A stretch of 49,961 bases of DNA from positions 9,416 through 59,376 of the forward strand of contig PMCS01000010.1 in assembly GCA_003154195.1 (NCBI GenBank), written 5' to 3'. Positions 42,772 to 49,493 of this stretch are shown here, piece by piece. The notes beneath the pieces are model-generated. The model searched no databases, had not been told where the DNA came from, and saw only the letters and a program-made list of their open reading frames with translations. Position numbers and translations under genes: made by a program. Position 1 is the first letter of the stretch, and every line of letters starts with the position of its first letter. Origin of the DNA: Candidatus Omnitrophota bacterium (GTDB lineage Bacteria; Omnitrophota; Gorgyraeia; Duberdicusellales; 4484-171).

Positions 42772-42879
42772 GACCAAAAAAAAGGCTATGGGGGAGCGGG
42801 TAATACTAAACCACCGACGAAGTCGGTGGGAATTCACTTTAAAGAGGGTAATATACCGTTTCCCAAGAAAGAGAGGAAA

Positions 42880-43746
42880 ATGAAAATAACTACTAGTTTA
42901 TATTTATTTATTAAGAAAATGTTGCCGGTTTTAATGGTTCAAGCTATTTTATTTTTAGGTTTTACGCTATTTTTATGCGGTCCTTCCTTCGCGCAGTTAG
43001 TTTTCAGCAAAACCGAAGCGAAGCATACGATTAAACCGGGGCAGAGTATCAACGATGGGATTAAAATAACCAATACAGATAAAGTTGCCATTATTCTCCG
43101 GGTAGCTTATGAGGATTTTGAATTTACAGCGCCGTTTAGCGGAGCAAGAAACTTTTTGCCCCCGGGAGTGTTGAAGAATTCGTTCAGCCGCTGGTTCAAT
43201 TATTCGCCCCAGGAGTTGATTATCGATCCCGGCAAATCCCAGGACTTTTCCTATTCGTTTAATGTACCCAAAAACCTGGAAGACGGAGGCTATTACGGGC
43301 TTATTTCTTTTGAGAGCGACGCGTTTAAACCGGTGGCCGGCGCTAGGGTCAGCGGCGGAATTACCGCCAGGAGAGGTATTTTATTTTCCCTGGAAACGGA
43401 AAAAACCAGCAGGAAACTTACCCTTGGCGCGATTAACATTGTTAAGGGGAAACTTGAAGGCCATTTAAACAGCGCGGGCAATATCAATGTTGAAACCGCC
43501 GGAACTTATTATATAATGAGTGAAGATGGCGTAGTCACTGACCGGGGAAAGGCGGGAATTTTTTACTTCCCTCCCGGTATTGTCTCGGGAACTTTTTCCA
43601 TCATCTTGCCGGTTAAGAATATTGCCGCCGGCAAATACACTCTCGGCGTTACCTTTGATTTAGGCGCCGGAGAGTCCCTCACTAAAGAAGTCGAGCTTTC
43701 TTATAAAGCCGGAGAGGGGTATAAGATTATTAAGGTAAATGATTAA
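42880..43746 (+). CDS. Secreted DUF916-like (chaperone-type) protein B1
   Basis: 288 aa from ATG 42880 (gagagg upstream; the extra upstream codons lie across hairpins). Signal sequence to about residue 40 (LCGPSFAQ). The mature part opens KHTIKPGQSINDGIKITNTDKVAIILRVAYEDFEF, an Ig-like strand pair, then NYSPQELIIDPGKSQDFSYSFNVPKNLEDGGYYGLISFES, the pattern of DUF916/WxL-interacting and periplasmic pilus-chaperone domains. A second beta domain follows (about 185-288), ending GYKIIKVND. No C-terminal membrane helix. Likely binds the neighbouring A subunits. Confidence 0.7.
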   Translation: MKITTSLYLFIKKMLPVLMVQAILFLGFTLFLCGPSFAQLVFSKTEAKHTIKPGQSINDGIKITNTDKVAIILRVAYEDFEFTAPFSGARNFLPPGVLKNSFSRWFNYSPQELIIDPGKSQDFSYSFNVPKNLEDGGYYGLISFESDAFKPVAGARVSGGITARRGILFSLETEKTSRKLTLGAINIVKGKLEGHLNSAGNINVETAGTYYIMSEDGVVTDRGKAGIFYFPPGIVSGTFSIILPVKNIAAGKYTLGVTFDLGAGESLTKEVELSYKAGEGYKIIKVND

Positions 43747-43910
43747 GAGTGTCAAAGTGTCAGAGTGGCAGAGTGGCAGAGAAGAACCGAAGGACGTAGG
43801 ACGTCCGCGGAGCCGCTGGGACGAAGGACGTGGGACGAAAAAGATAGAAGAGTGGCAGAGTGTCAGAGAGATTAAACTTTGACACTTTGATACTATGACA
43901 CTTCGACGCT
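43744..43910. repeat. 'gtgtcaaagtgtcagagtg' palindrome
   Basis: The left arm repeats GTGTCA(a/g)A and GTGGCAGA; the right arm reads CTTTGACACTTTGATACTATGACACTT. Its centre holds GGACGTAGGACGTCC-type words also seen at 3375-3400. It begins at the stop of B1. Confidence 0.75.
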
Positions 43911-43941
43911 ATTCCCCACCGGTTCCCCGTTGAACATTCAG

Positions 43942-43997
43942 AAGGCAACTTTAGCAGTTATTGTAAGCGACGGGAACTGTTAAGGTTGCCTTTTTTC
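43942..43997 (+). terminator. Terminator-like stem immediately before A2
   Basis: AAGGCAAC...GTTGCCTTTTTT with an inner TAGCAGTT/AACTGTTA stem and a T tract, 17 bases upstream of the A2 ATG. It either ends the B1 transcript or attenuates A2. Confidence 0.75.
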
Positions 43998-44013
43998 TAA
44001 ATCAAATATTTTA

Positions 44014-44715
44014 ATGAGAAAAAAACTTGTGGCATTTCTCCTGGTGATGCTTACGCTGGGAATGATGGCGTATGTTTTACCGGGAGCAGCCATATATGTT
44101 TTTGCCGCCGGTGGCCCCGGTACTGCCTCGGCGTCTTTTAACGGCAGCATGGGCGGTTGGTCAGGGGTGACGGTTACCGGTATAGCTGTCAGCCTTAGCA
44201 TGATTGACAGCAATAATACGGCTGATCCCGCTGATGATACCTGGACGATTAACGCTTCAGAGATGAATTTTTCCCCATTGACCTATGATGCTGTATGGGA
44301 TGTGTATCGTTGCCGTTATTATTACGCGATAGATGTAGGCACTAACGGCGTTGGCCCATGGACGATTACCCATACGGTTGGCGGTTCTTTTGCTCGTAGC
44401 AGCCCTGTTGGCGTAGGCGACCATATCGTCGCCACTGTGGTAAAGCAGACCGGCGACCATACCGCAGACGCCGGTTTTACTAAAACCGGCCTTGATGCCA
44501 ATAGCCGCGCGATTTTACCCGCCCTCAACGGGATGGCTTTTAATAACCGCGAGTTTAGCGGCGGTTGGCTGCGGATTTATTACGGTATTTACGGTGGGGC
44601 TGACCCTGTTGCCGACCCTAAGAATTATACCGCCGGCGCCGAGCCGATAACTAATGGTGAAGGCACGCCCAGCGAAGGTTCTAACGGGACGATAATGTTA
44701 ACCTTGACGCAATAA
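44014..44715 (+). CDS. Secreted subunit-like protein A2
   Basis: 233 aa. Leader MRKKLVAFLLVMLTLGMMAYVLPGAAIYVFA, then a Gly/Ser/Ala-rich start (SFNGSMGGWSGVTV). Core: DSNNTADPADDTWTINASEMNF (Asp-rich, possible Ca2+ loop), CRYYYAIDVGTNGVGPWTITHTVGGSFA, VVKQTGDHTADAGFTKTGLDANSRA and GGWLRIYYGIYGGADPVADPKNYTAGAEPIT. It ends with a beta strand NGTIMLTLTQ that could be donated to a neighbour. Closest to A4 among the paralogues. There is only a weak ribosome site (no GGAG) between the terminator-like stem and the ATG. Confidence 0.7.
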   Translation: MRKKLVAFLLVMLTLGMMAYVLPGAAIYVFAAGGPGTASASFNGSMGGWSGVTVTGIAVSLSMIDSNNTADPADDTWTINASEMNFSPLTYDAVWDVYRCRYYYAIDVGTNGVGPWTITHTVGGSFARSSPVGVGDHIVATVVKQTGDHTADAGFTKTGLDANSRAILPALNGMAFNNREFSGGWLRIYYGIYGGADPVADPKNYTAGAEPITNGEGTPSEGSNGTIMLTLTQ

Positions 44716-44845
44716 AATGGAGATCAGGAAATCGGGGAATCGGGATTTGGAGACTGGGAAATTGGGAAATTAGTATTATTGCCCAATCCCCTGATTCTCC
44801 AATTTCCCAATCCTAATCTCCCGATCCCCCATTATCCGTATTAAA
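44716..44845. repeat. 'gggaaattggggaatc' palindrome (empty form)
   Basis: The left arm has GGGGAATCGGGATTTGG and CTGGGAAATTGGG words; the right arm has CCCAATCCCC, CCAATTTCCCAATCC and CCCGATCCCCC. It is the same family as the palindrome that encloses the four-helix-bundle gene at 47402-47962, but with no gene inside. Confidence 0.75.
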
Positions 44846-44875
44846 AATTAATGTTCCAGTGCAGTAGGGGGCAAG

Positions 44876-45616
44876 ATGAGGAAAAAACTCGCGATACTTT
44901 TCTTAATAATGGTTTTTTCAGGGGCAATGATGTATATTTTGCCGGGAGCAATTATGCGTGTTTTTGCCGCCAGCGGGACAAGCGCGTCGTTTGGCGGCAG
45001 CATGGGCGGTTGGACCGGAGCGACGATTAACGGCATCGTTGCCAACCTTAGCCGGATTGATAGTATGAATACTTCGGATTCCGCTGATGATACCTGGGAG
45101 AATGATACTGTTTACACCGGGGGGATAGATTTCGTGAACATGGCCTTCGATGACCGATGGAAGGTATTCCGTAACCGGTACTATTATGCGATTGACATAG
45201 GCCCGGCCGGCGCCATTGCTCCTTCCGGCGGTTGGGGGGTTACGGTTACGCCTACCGGTTCTTTCGCGAGCATTGACCGGTCGGTGCAAGGCATAGGCGA
45301 TACTATTGTTCTCGCGGTGGTAAAGCAGACCGGCGACAAGACTACCGACCCCAATTTTACCGTCAACCTTCCTGTATCTAACGGCGGCGTCAGCAGGGGT
45401 GTTTTAGCTAACATCAGCGGCGGCCTGCATGTTCCCGATACAGGCTTTGCCGCTCCCAGCGGATGGTTGAGATTATACCTCGGTGTTTATGGCGGAGCCG
45501 CTAATAATTCCGCTGACTATATCCCGGGCGCCAACCCTATAAGCGCCGGGGATTATGGTAATCTTAGCGGCGGTATCGGCGCCGCGGGAATAACCGTGTC
45601 TTTTACGGGAAGATGA
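44876..45616 (+). CDS. Secreted subunit-like protein A3
   Basis: 246 aa, SD (ggggg). Leader MRKKLAILFLIMVFSGAMMYILPGAIMRVFA. The mature part starts SFGGSMGGWTGATINGIV, close to A2, and keeps DSMNTSDSADDTWENDT, RNRYYYAIDIG, GIGDTIVLAVVKQTGDKTTDPNF and GWLRLYLGVYGGAANNSADYIPGANPIS. The terminal strand is GITVSFTGR. It differs from A2 and A4 in its central loops. It is followed after 20 bases by B2, so an A-B pair shares one transcript. Confidence 0.7.
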   Translation: MRKKLAILFLIMVFSGAMMYILPGAIMRVFAASGTSASFGGSMGGWTGATINGIVANLSRIDSMNTSDSADDTWENDTVYTGGIDFVNMAFDDRWKVFRNRYYYAIDIGPAGAIAPSGGWGVTVTPTGSFASIDRSVQGIGDTIVLAVVKQTGDKTTDPNFTVNLPVSNGGVSRGVLANISGGLHVPDTGFAAPSGWLRLYLGVYGGAANNSADYIPGANPISAGDYGNLSGGIGAAGITVSFTGR

Positions 45617-45636
45617 AAAGAAGAAATTGAGGAAAA

Positions 45637-46500
45637 ATGAAAATATATAATAATCTATCTATCCTTGCGAAGAAAATTTTGAGCCGTTGGCCGGCAAGAT
45701 ATCTTTTGTGTTTAGGCTTTTTTTTGCTTTTATGCGATTCGGCGTTTGCGCAAATCCTTATTGACAATCTCAGTAAAAAATATACGGTTAAACCGGGGGA
45801 AGTGATTGGCGGCGCGATTAAAATTGCTAATAGTGGTAACAGCCCTGTCGGGGTACGGATTTATTTTGAGGATTTTCGCTACAAAGAGCCGTTTGACGGC
45901 GCGAAAGAATTTCTTCCGCCGGGGACACTTCCTGATTCCTGCGCTCAATGGTTAAGTTACTCGCCGCAGGATGTTACGCTCAGCCCTTTTAAAAAACAAG
46001 ATGTAGCTTATTCGTTTAAGGTGCCGGCCGGCGTAAAAGAAGGCGGTTATTACGGGGTTTTATTTTTTGAGACAATACTTTCTAAAGCCGGCGGCAAAAC
46101 GATTGGGGGCGGGATCTCTACGCGCGTCGGCTGTTTATTTTTTTTAGAGACGGAAACGAAGAGTAAAAAAACCAATATCGAAGCCGTTAAGATTAATAAA
46201 GGAAAACTTGGGGCTAATTTCATTACACAAAGTAATGCCGTTGTCATTGCTAAAGGTACATACTATATAATGAGCGATGATGGCGCAACGGTTGTTGCCC
46301 GGGGAAAGATCGACGAGCTTTATCTTCCCCTCCAATCTTCCGCGCCTTTCTCCATTACTTTGCCTGTGAAAAATGTTGCCGACGGTAAATATATACTAGG
46401 TATGACTTTTGATTTGGGCGATAACGATTCTCTGGTCAAGGAAGTCGAGCTTTCTTATACGATCGGCGAAGGCTATAAGATTATCAAGGTAAATGATTAA
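45637..46500 (+). CDS. Secreted DUF916-like (chaperone-type) protein B2
   Basis: 287 aa with a signal sequence ending near CDSAFAQ (about 38). Same two-domain layout as B1: KYTVKPGEVIGGAIKIANSGNSPVGVRIYFEDFRYKEPFDGAKEFLPPGTLP, then WLSYSPQDVTLSPFKKQDVAYSFKVPAGVKEGGYYGVLFFE. The second domain ends LSYTIGEGYKIIKVND, identical in its last seven residues to B1. No transmembrane tail. It is directly downstream of A3 and is the likely partner of the A3 product. Confidence 0.72.
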   Translation: MKIYNNLSILAKKILSRWPARYLLCLGFFLLLCDSAFAQILIDNLSKKYTVKPGEVIGGAIKIANSGNSPVGVRIYFEDFRYKEPFDGAKEFLPPGTLPDSCAQWLSYSPQDVTLSPFKKQDVAYSFKVPAGVKEGGYYGVLFFETILSKAGGKTIGGGISTRVGCLFFLETETKSKKTNIEAVKINKGKLGANFITQSNAVVIAKGTYYIMSDDGATVVARGKIDELYLPLQSSAPFSITLPVKNVADGKYILGMTFDLGDNDSLVKEVELSYTIGEGYKIIKVND

Positions 46501-46585
46501 AAGTGTCAAAGTGTCAAAGAGTCAAAGAGTCAAAGCGTCAGAGTGATAGAGAGATTAAACTTTGACGCTATGACGCTATGGCACT
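46500..46585. repeat. 'gtgtcaaagagtcaaag' palindrome
   Basis: Left arm: five imperfect GTGTCAAA/GAGTCAAA words; right arm: CTTTGACGCTATGACGCTATGGCAC. It follows the B2 stop, just as its relative follows the B1 stop. Confidence 0.7.
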
Positions 46586-46622
46586 GCGGCAGTATCGGCG
46601 GTTGGCTAACTTAGGTGAACAT

Positions 46623-46679
46623 AAGGGGCAGCTTTGGTAATCAGCGTTTCACGCTTATTACGGGAGCTGCCTTTTTTTT
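46623..46679 (+). terminator. Terminator-like stem before A4
   Basis: AAGGGGCAGCT...AGCTGCCTTTTTTTT with an inner GGTAAT/ATTAC stem and an eight-T run. It stands upstream of the A4 promoter in the same relation as the stem before A2. Confidence 0.78.
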
Positions 46680-46713
46680 GATATGCGAAAAATCCACCGC
46701 AGAGAAAAAAGAT

Positions 46714-46731
46714 GTGGTATAATAAAATTAA
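46714..46731 (+). promoter_or_regulatory. Extended -10 promoter of A4, leaderless geometry
   Basis: TGTGGTATAAT with TATAAT at 46718-46723, then 8 A/T bases to the ATG at 46732; no Shine-Dalgarno. Confidence 0.55.
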
Positions 46732-47400
46732 ATGAGAACTAAATTAGCGATATTTTTTTTTATGATCGTTACGTTAGGCGCGGCAGTCTTCGGTTTGTCG
46801 GGGGTGATTACGCGTGTTTTTGCCCAGCCTTTCGGCGTCAGCGTCGAATTTCCGCAGGCTACTTCTTTGAATGCCAACATGAGTAAAATCGACAGCCATG
46901 ATTCAGCCAATCCCAGCGACCATACCTGGACTGCCGACGCGTCGGCGATGTCTTTTGACCCGATGGTATTTGACAACCGATGGAAGGTTTTTCGTTGCCG
47001 GTATTATTACGCTATAGATGTAGGCACCAACGGCGCCGGCCCATGGACGATTATCCATGGCGTTACCGGCGCTTTTGCCGGCACGGGCGCTAACGGTGTA
47101 GGAGATCATATTGTCGTTACCGTGGTAAAACAGACCGGCGATAGGACGATAGACGCCGCTTTTACTAAAATCGGCCTTGACGCCAACAATCACGCGATTT
47201 TATCCGCGATTAATGGGATGACTTTTACCAGCGGTGAACTTAACGGCGGGTGGCTGCGGATTTACTACGGTATTTATGGCGGCGCTGACCCTGCCGCTGA
47301 CCCCAGGAATTATACCGCCACCGCCGTGCCGATAACCGCCGCCAATATGCCGGCTGGAGATACTACGGGAGGTATATCGTTTACGTTTACGCAGAGCTGA
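46732..47400 (+). CDS. Secreted subunit-like protein A4
   Basis: 222 aa. Leader MRTKLAIFFFMIVTLGAAVFGLSGVITRVFA; here LPGA has become LSGV but RVFA is kept. The core is very similar to A2: CRYYYAIDVGTNGAGPWTIIHGVTGAFA, GDHIVVTVVKQTGDRTIDAAFTKIGLDANNHAIL and GGWLRIYYGIYGGADPAADPRNYTATAVPIT. The terminal strand is GGISFTFTQS. The close similarity to A2 points to a recent duplication or gene conversion. It has its own terminator-promoter unit upstream. Confidence 0.7.
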   Translation: MRTKLAIFFFMIVTLGAAVFGLSGVITRVFAQPFGVSVEFPQATSLNANMSKIDSHDSANPSDHTWTADASAMSFDPMVFDNRWKVFRCRYYYAIDVGTNGAGPWTIIHGVTGAFAGTGANGVGDHIVVTVVKQTGDRTIDAAFTKIGLDANNHAILSAINGMTFTSGELNGGWLRIYYGIYGGADPAADPRNYTATAVPITAANMPAGDTTGGISFTFTQS

Positions 47401-47401
47401 A

Positions 47402-47465
47402 TAAAGGATACCAGGGTATTGGGATATTAGGATTTGGGTATTGGGGGATTGGGTAATCAGAGAAA
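47402..47465. repeat. Left arm of a palindrome that encloses a gene
   Basis: Words GGGTATTGGGATATTAGGATTTGGG and TTGGGGGATTGGG; complementary to 47838-47962 on the other side of the four-helix-bundle gene. Confidence 0.7.
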
Positions 47466-47837
47466 ATGCCGACTTTCAAAGATTTAAAGATATATCAAGA
47501 AGCTATACGGTTGATGTTGGAAGTAGATAAAATTTGTAAAAGATTGCCTCGTGAGGAAAAGTTTCAATTAGTTGATCAAGCCGGCCGCTTTTCGTCTTCT
47601 GTGCCGGATAATATTGCCGAGGGGTATAACGCGTACTATTTTAAAGATAAAATACATCGATTTTATGATGCCAGGAAAGAGGCGGGCGAAACGCAGAATC
47701 ATGTTTATAAGATGGAAAAGAAAAACTATATTGATGTAAATGCTTCACAAAAATTCTGGGACGACTATCAATCGGTCATAAAAGGTATAAACGGGTATAT
47801 TAATTATCTTAAACGTAAAAGAGGGGACGAGAGATAG
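47466..47837 (+). CDS. Four-helix-bundle protein (23S rRNA intervening-sequence/S23 family)
   Basis: 123 aa. FKDLKIYQEAIRLMLEVDKICKRLPREEKFQLVDQAGRFSSSVPDNIAEGYNA is the family signature (DLxVYQxAxxL...LPxxExxxLxxQxRRAxxSVxxNIAEG), and the C-terminal helices end NYIDVNASQKFWDDYQSVIKGINGYINYL. The family is known from 23S rRNA intervening sequences, and a relative (Avd) serves diversity-generating retroelements. Here the gene sits between the two arms of an intergenic palindrome inside the surface locus and has no signal peptide. It is unlikely to belong functionally to the surface genes and more likely travels with the repeat. Confidence 0.85.
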   Translation: MPTFKDLKIYQEAIRLMLEVDKICKRLPREEKFQLVDQAGRFSSSVPDNIAEGYNAYYFKDKIHRFYDARKEAGETQNHVYKMEKKNYIDVNASQKFWDDYQSVIKGINGYINYLKRKRGDER

Positions 47838-47962
47838 GATATTAGAGGATTAGGATATCGGGATTCGGCGATTGGGTAAGTGGGGAATCGAGCTTGTTTC
47901 TAATATCCCAATTCCCCAATTCCCAAATCCTGTTTCCCCAATACCCCAATTACCGTATTTAA
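47838..47962. repeat. Right arm of the gene-enclosing palindrome
   Basis: First more left-type words (GGATATTAGAGGATTAGGAT, GATTGGGTAAGTGGGGAATC), then complements (TAATATCCCAATTCCCC, CCCCAATACCCCAATTACC). The turn point is near 47895. Confidence 0.7.
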
Positions 47963-47966
47963 AAAA

Positions 47967-48773
47967 ATGAAGAAAGCCATTTTATTTTTCTGTTTATCTC
48001 TGTTTTTTTGCTGCAACTCTTTCGCGCAAATCCTTATCGATAAGTCCAAAGAAAAACATACGGTTAAGCCGGGAGACGTCGTCAGCGGCGTGATCCAGGT
48101 CGTTAACGGCGGCAAGGCCGATGCTGATGTGCGGATTTACTTTGAGGATTTTCGTTACCAGAAGCCGTTTGACGGAGCGAAAGAATTCCTCCATCCGGGG
48201 ACGCTCCCCAGTTCGCCGTCTCCCTGGTTAAGCTACGCGCCGCAGGATGTTTCTCTCAAGCCTTCCGGGGCCCAGAAGGTTTCTTATTCATTTCGAGTCC
48301 CCGCCGACATAAAAGATGGCGGCTATTACGGCGTTTTATTTTTTGAAACCCTTATCGCTAATCCGAGCGGTAAAGCGATGGGGCCTAAGATTTCCGAGCG
48401 AATCGGCTGTTTGTTTTTTTTCGAGACGGAGAAGAAGACTAAAAAAACCGCTATCGAAGCGGTTAATGTCAACCAGGGAAAACTCGAGGCTGATTTTACT
48501 ACCGCCAGCAACGTGATTATCATCCCCGGCGGCACCTACTATATGATGAGTGAAGACGGCATGGTTGCCGCGCGCGGCGAGATTCCCAAGCTTTATCTTC
48601 CTCCCCAGGCTTCGGCGCCTTTTTCTATTGTTTTGCCGGTTAAAAACATCGCCGACGGTAATTACAGTATGGTCATAACTTTCGATTTAGACGATGAGGA
48701 TGTCCTCACCAAGGAAATCGAACTTTCTTACAAAACCGGCGAGGGTTTCAAAATCGTTAAGATCGGCGAGTAA
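47967..48773 (+). CDS. Secreted DUF916-like (chaperone-type) protein B3
   Basis: 268 aa, shorter leader than B1 and B2 (ILFFCLSLFFCCNSFAQ, cleavage near residue 20). Mature: KHTVKPGDVVSGVIQVVNGGKADADVRIYFEDFRYQKPFDGAKEFLHPGTLP, YAPQDVSLKPSGAQKVSYSFRVPADIKDGGYYGVLFFE, then the second beta domain ending GEGFKIVKIGE. Nearest to B2. The GGYYGxxxFE block and the SPQD/APQD strand are kept in all three B proteins. It follows the repeat that displaced it from A4. Confidence 0.72.
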   Translation: MKKAILFFCLSLFFCCNSFAQILIDKSKEKHTVKPGDVVSGVIQVVNGGKADADVRIYFEDFRYQKPFDGAKEFLHPGTLPSSPSPWLSYAPQDVSLKPSGAQKVSYSFRVPADIKDGGYYGVLFFETLIANPSGKAMGPKISERIGCLFFFETEKKTKKTAIEAVNVNQGKLEADFTTASNVIIIPGGTYYMMSEDGMVAARGEIPKLYLPPQASAPFSIVLPVKNIADGNYSMVITFDLDDEDVLTKEIELSYKTGEGFKIVKIGE

Positions 48774-48799
48774 CATTCATCAGCCCACAAAAATAAAGC

Positions 48800-48827
48800 T
48801 TGATTTACGCTGAAAATGTGGTATCCT
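48800..48827 (+). promoter_or_regulatory. Promoter of the short A gene
   Basis: TTGATT (48800-48805), 16-base spacer, TATCCT (48822-48827), about 30 bases before the ATG at 48858. Confidence 0.5.
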
Positions 48828-48857
48828 GTCGAATTGAGCCTACCAATCTGAAAAAAG

Positions 48858-49112
48858 ATGAAAAAGTCGCTCGCAATCTTAATAATTCTGGCGGCGTTAT
48901 CCCTTTCCGCTTTCGCGGCAACCTTCGATATCGCCATAACTATTCCCCCGGCAATCAATACTACAGCTGTCCTCAGCGCGATTGACCGCCAAAATGTGTT
49001 ATCCTCAGGCAACGCGACGGTAGGTAACGTTACGCCAACGGAACCTATCACTGCCGGCGGGACCGGTGTTATTCCTGCCGAAACAATCACCGTTACCCTT
49101 GCCCCATCCTGA
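48858..49112 (+). CDS. Core-deleted A-family protein (mini subunit)
   Basis: 84 aa. A plain signal peptide (MKKSLAILIILAALSLSAFA) is followed by ATFDIAITIPPAINTTAVLSAIDRQNV, matching the N-terminal strands of the 49494 protein (ATFNIGVTVPQASDVSATLSKIDGKN). It then goes directly to ITAGGTGVIPAETITVTLAPS, which resembles the C-terminal strand region of A3 and A4. The central YYAIDVG/VKQTG/GWLRIYYG region is missing. It could be a cap or terminator subunit made only of the exchangeable end strands, or a decaying copy. Confidence 0.6.
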   Translation: MKKSLAILIILAALSLSAFAATFDIAITIPPAINTTAVLSAIDRQNVLSSGNATVGNVTPTEPITAGGTGVIPAETITVTLAPS

Positions 49113-49143
49113 CGCGCGATTCGGTAATATCAAAAACAAACCA

Positions 49144-49222
49144 CAGAGGCCACAGCCCTGTTTCCTTAATATAGTATATTACCCCTAAAACCAACAACAT
49201 TGAGGTTTAGTCTTTCTCGGTG
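49144..49222. repeat. 'ccacagaggccac' palindrome
   Basis: ACCACAGAGGCCAC (left) and GTGGCCTCTGTGGT (right) around a roughly 50-base interior; only copy of this word family in the window. Confidence 0.75.
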
Positions 49223-49271
49223 GCCTCTGTGGTTACCACCCTATTTTTTCCGCTAATTACGTTACCATAAA

Positions 49272-49301
49272 AATACCCTGCGGTTTCCGGAGCAGGGTAT
49301 T
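49272..49301 (+). terminator. Terminator-like stem before the last A gene
   Basis: AATACCCTGC...GCAGGGTATT, perfect 10-bp stem, followed by CTTATTT. Ends the transcript of the mini-subunit gene. Confidence 0.65.
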
Positions 49302-49307
49302 CTTATT

Positions 49308-49321
49308 TGTAAACGCTTTCA
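49308..49321. promoter_or_regulatory. LacI-family (cre-like) operator, perfect
   Basis: TGTAAACGCTTTCA, an exact cre-type sequence, upstream of a possible promoter (TTGTTT, 17 bases, TATATC at about 49340-49369) that would serve the last gene. Shared with 40184-40197, so both ends of the locus may answer to one regulator. Confidence 0.6.
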
Positions 49322-49450
49322 AAAACCAGCCTTTTCACCCTTGTTTTTCCCTACCCGGCGTGTTATATCTTAGTACTCCCCAGGGAAGGGAGAGTTGACA
49401 AATCAAAAAACATAATTTGTATCAGCACTTTACCGGAACATTTTCCGGGG

Positions 49451-49482
49451 TAATTCTCCCTTGATTTATCAAGGGAGAATTA
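49451..49482 (+). promoter_or_regulatory. Perfect hairpin just before the ribosome site of the last A gene
   Basis: TAATTCTCCCTTGAT and its exact complement with a 2-base loop. The AAGGAGGG ribosome site begins at its right edge (49482), so stem stability could govern access. The left arm contains CTCCCTT, complementary to the ribosome site, which permits an alternative pairing. Confidence 0.6.
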
Positions 49483-49493
49483 AGGAGGGAAAT

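Noticed and set aside
47466-47837. Diversity-generating retroelement accessory (Avd) with a nearby DGR
   Set aside because: The protein is of the same broad family, but no reverse transcriptase or template/variable repeat pair was seen in the window; A2/A4 similarity looks like ordinary duplication.
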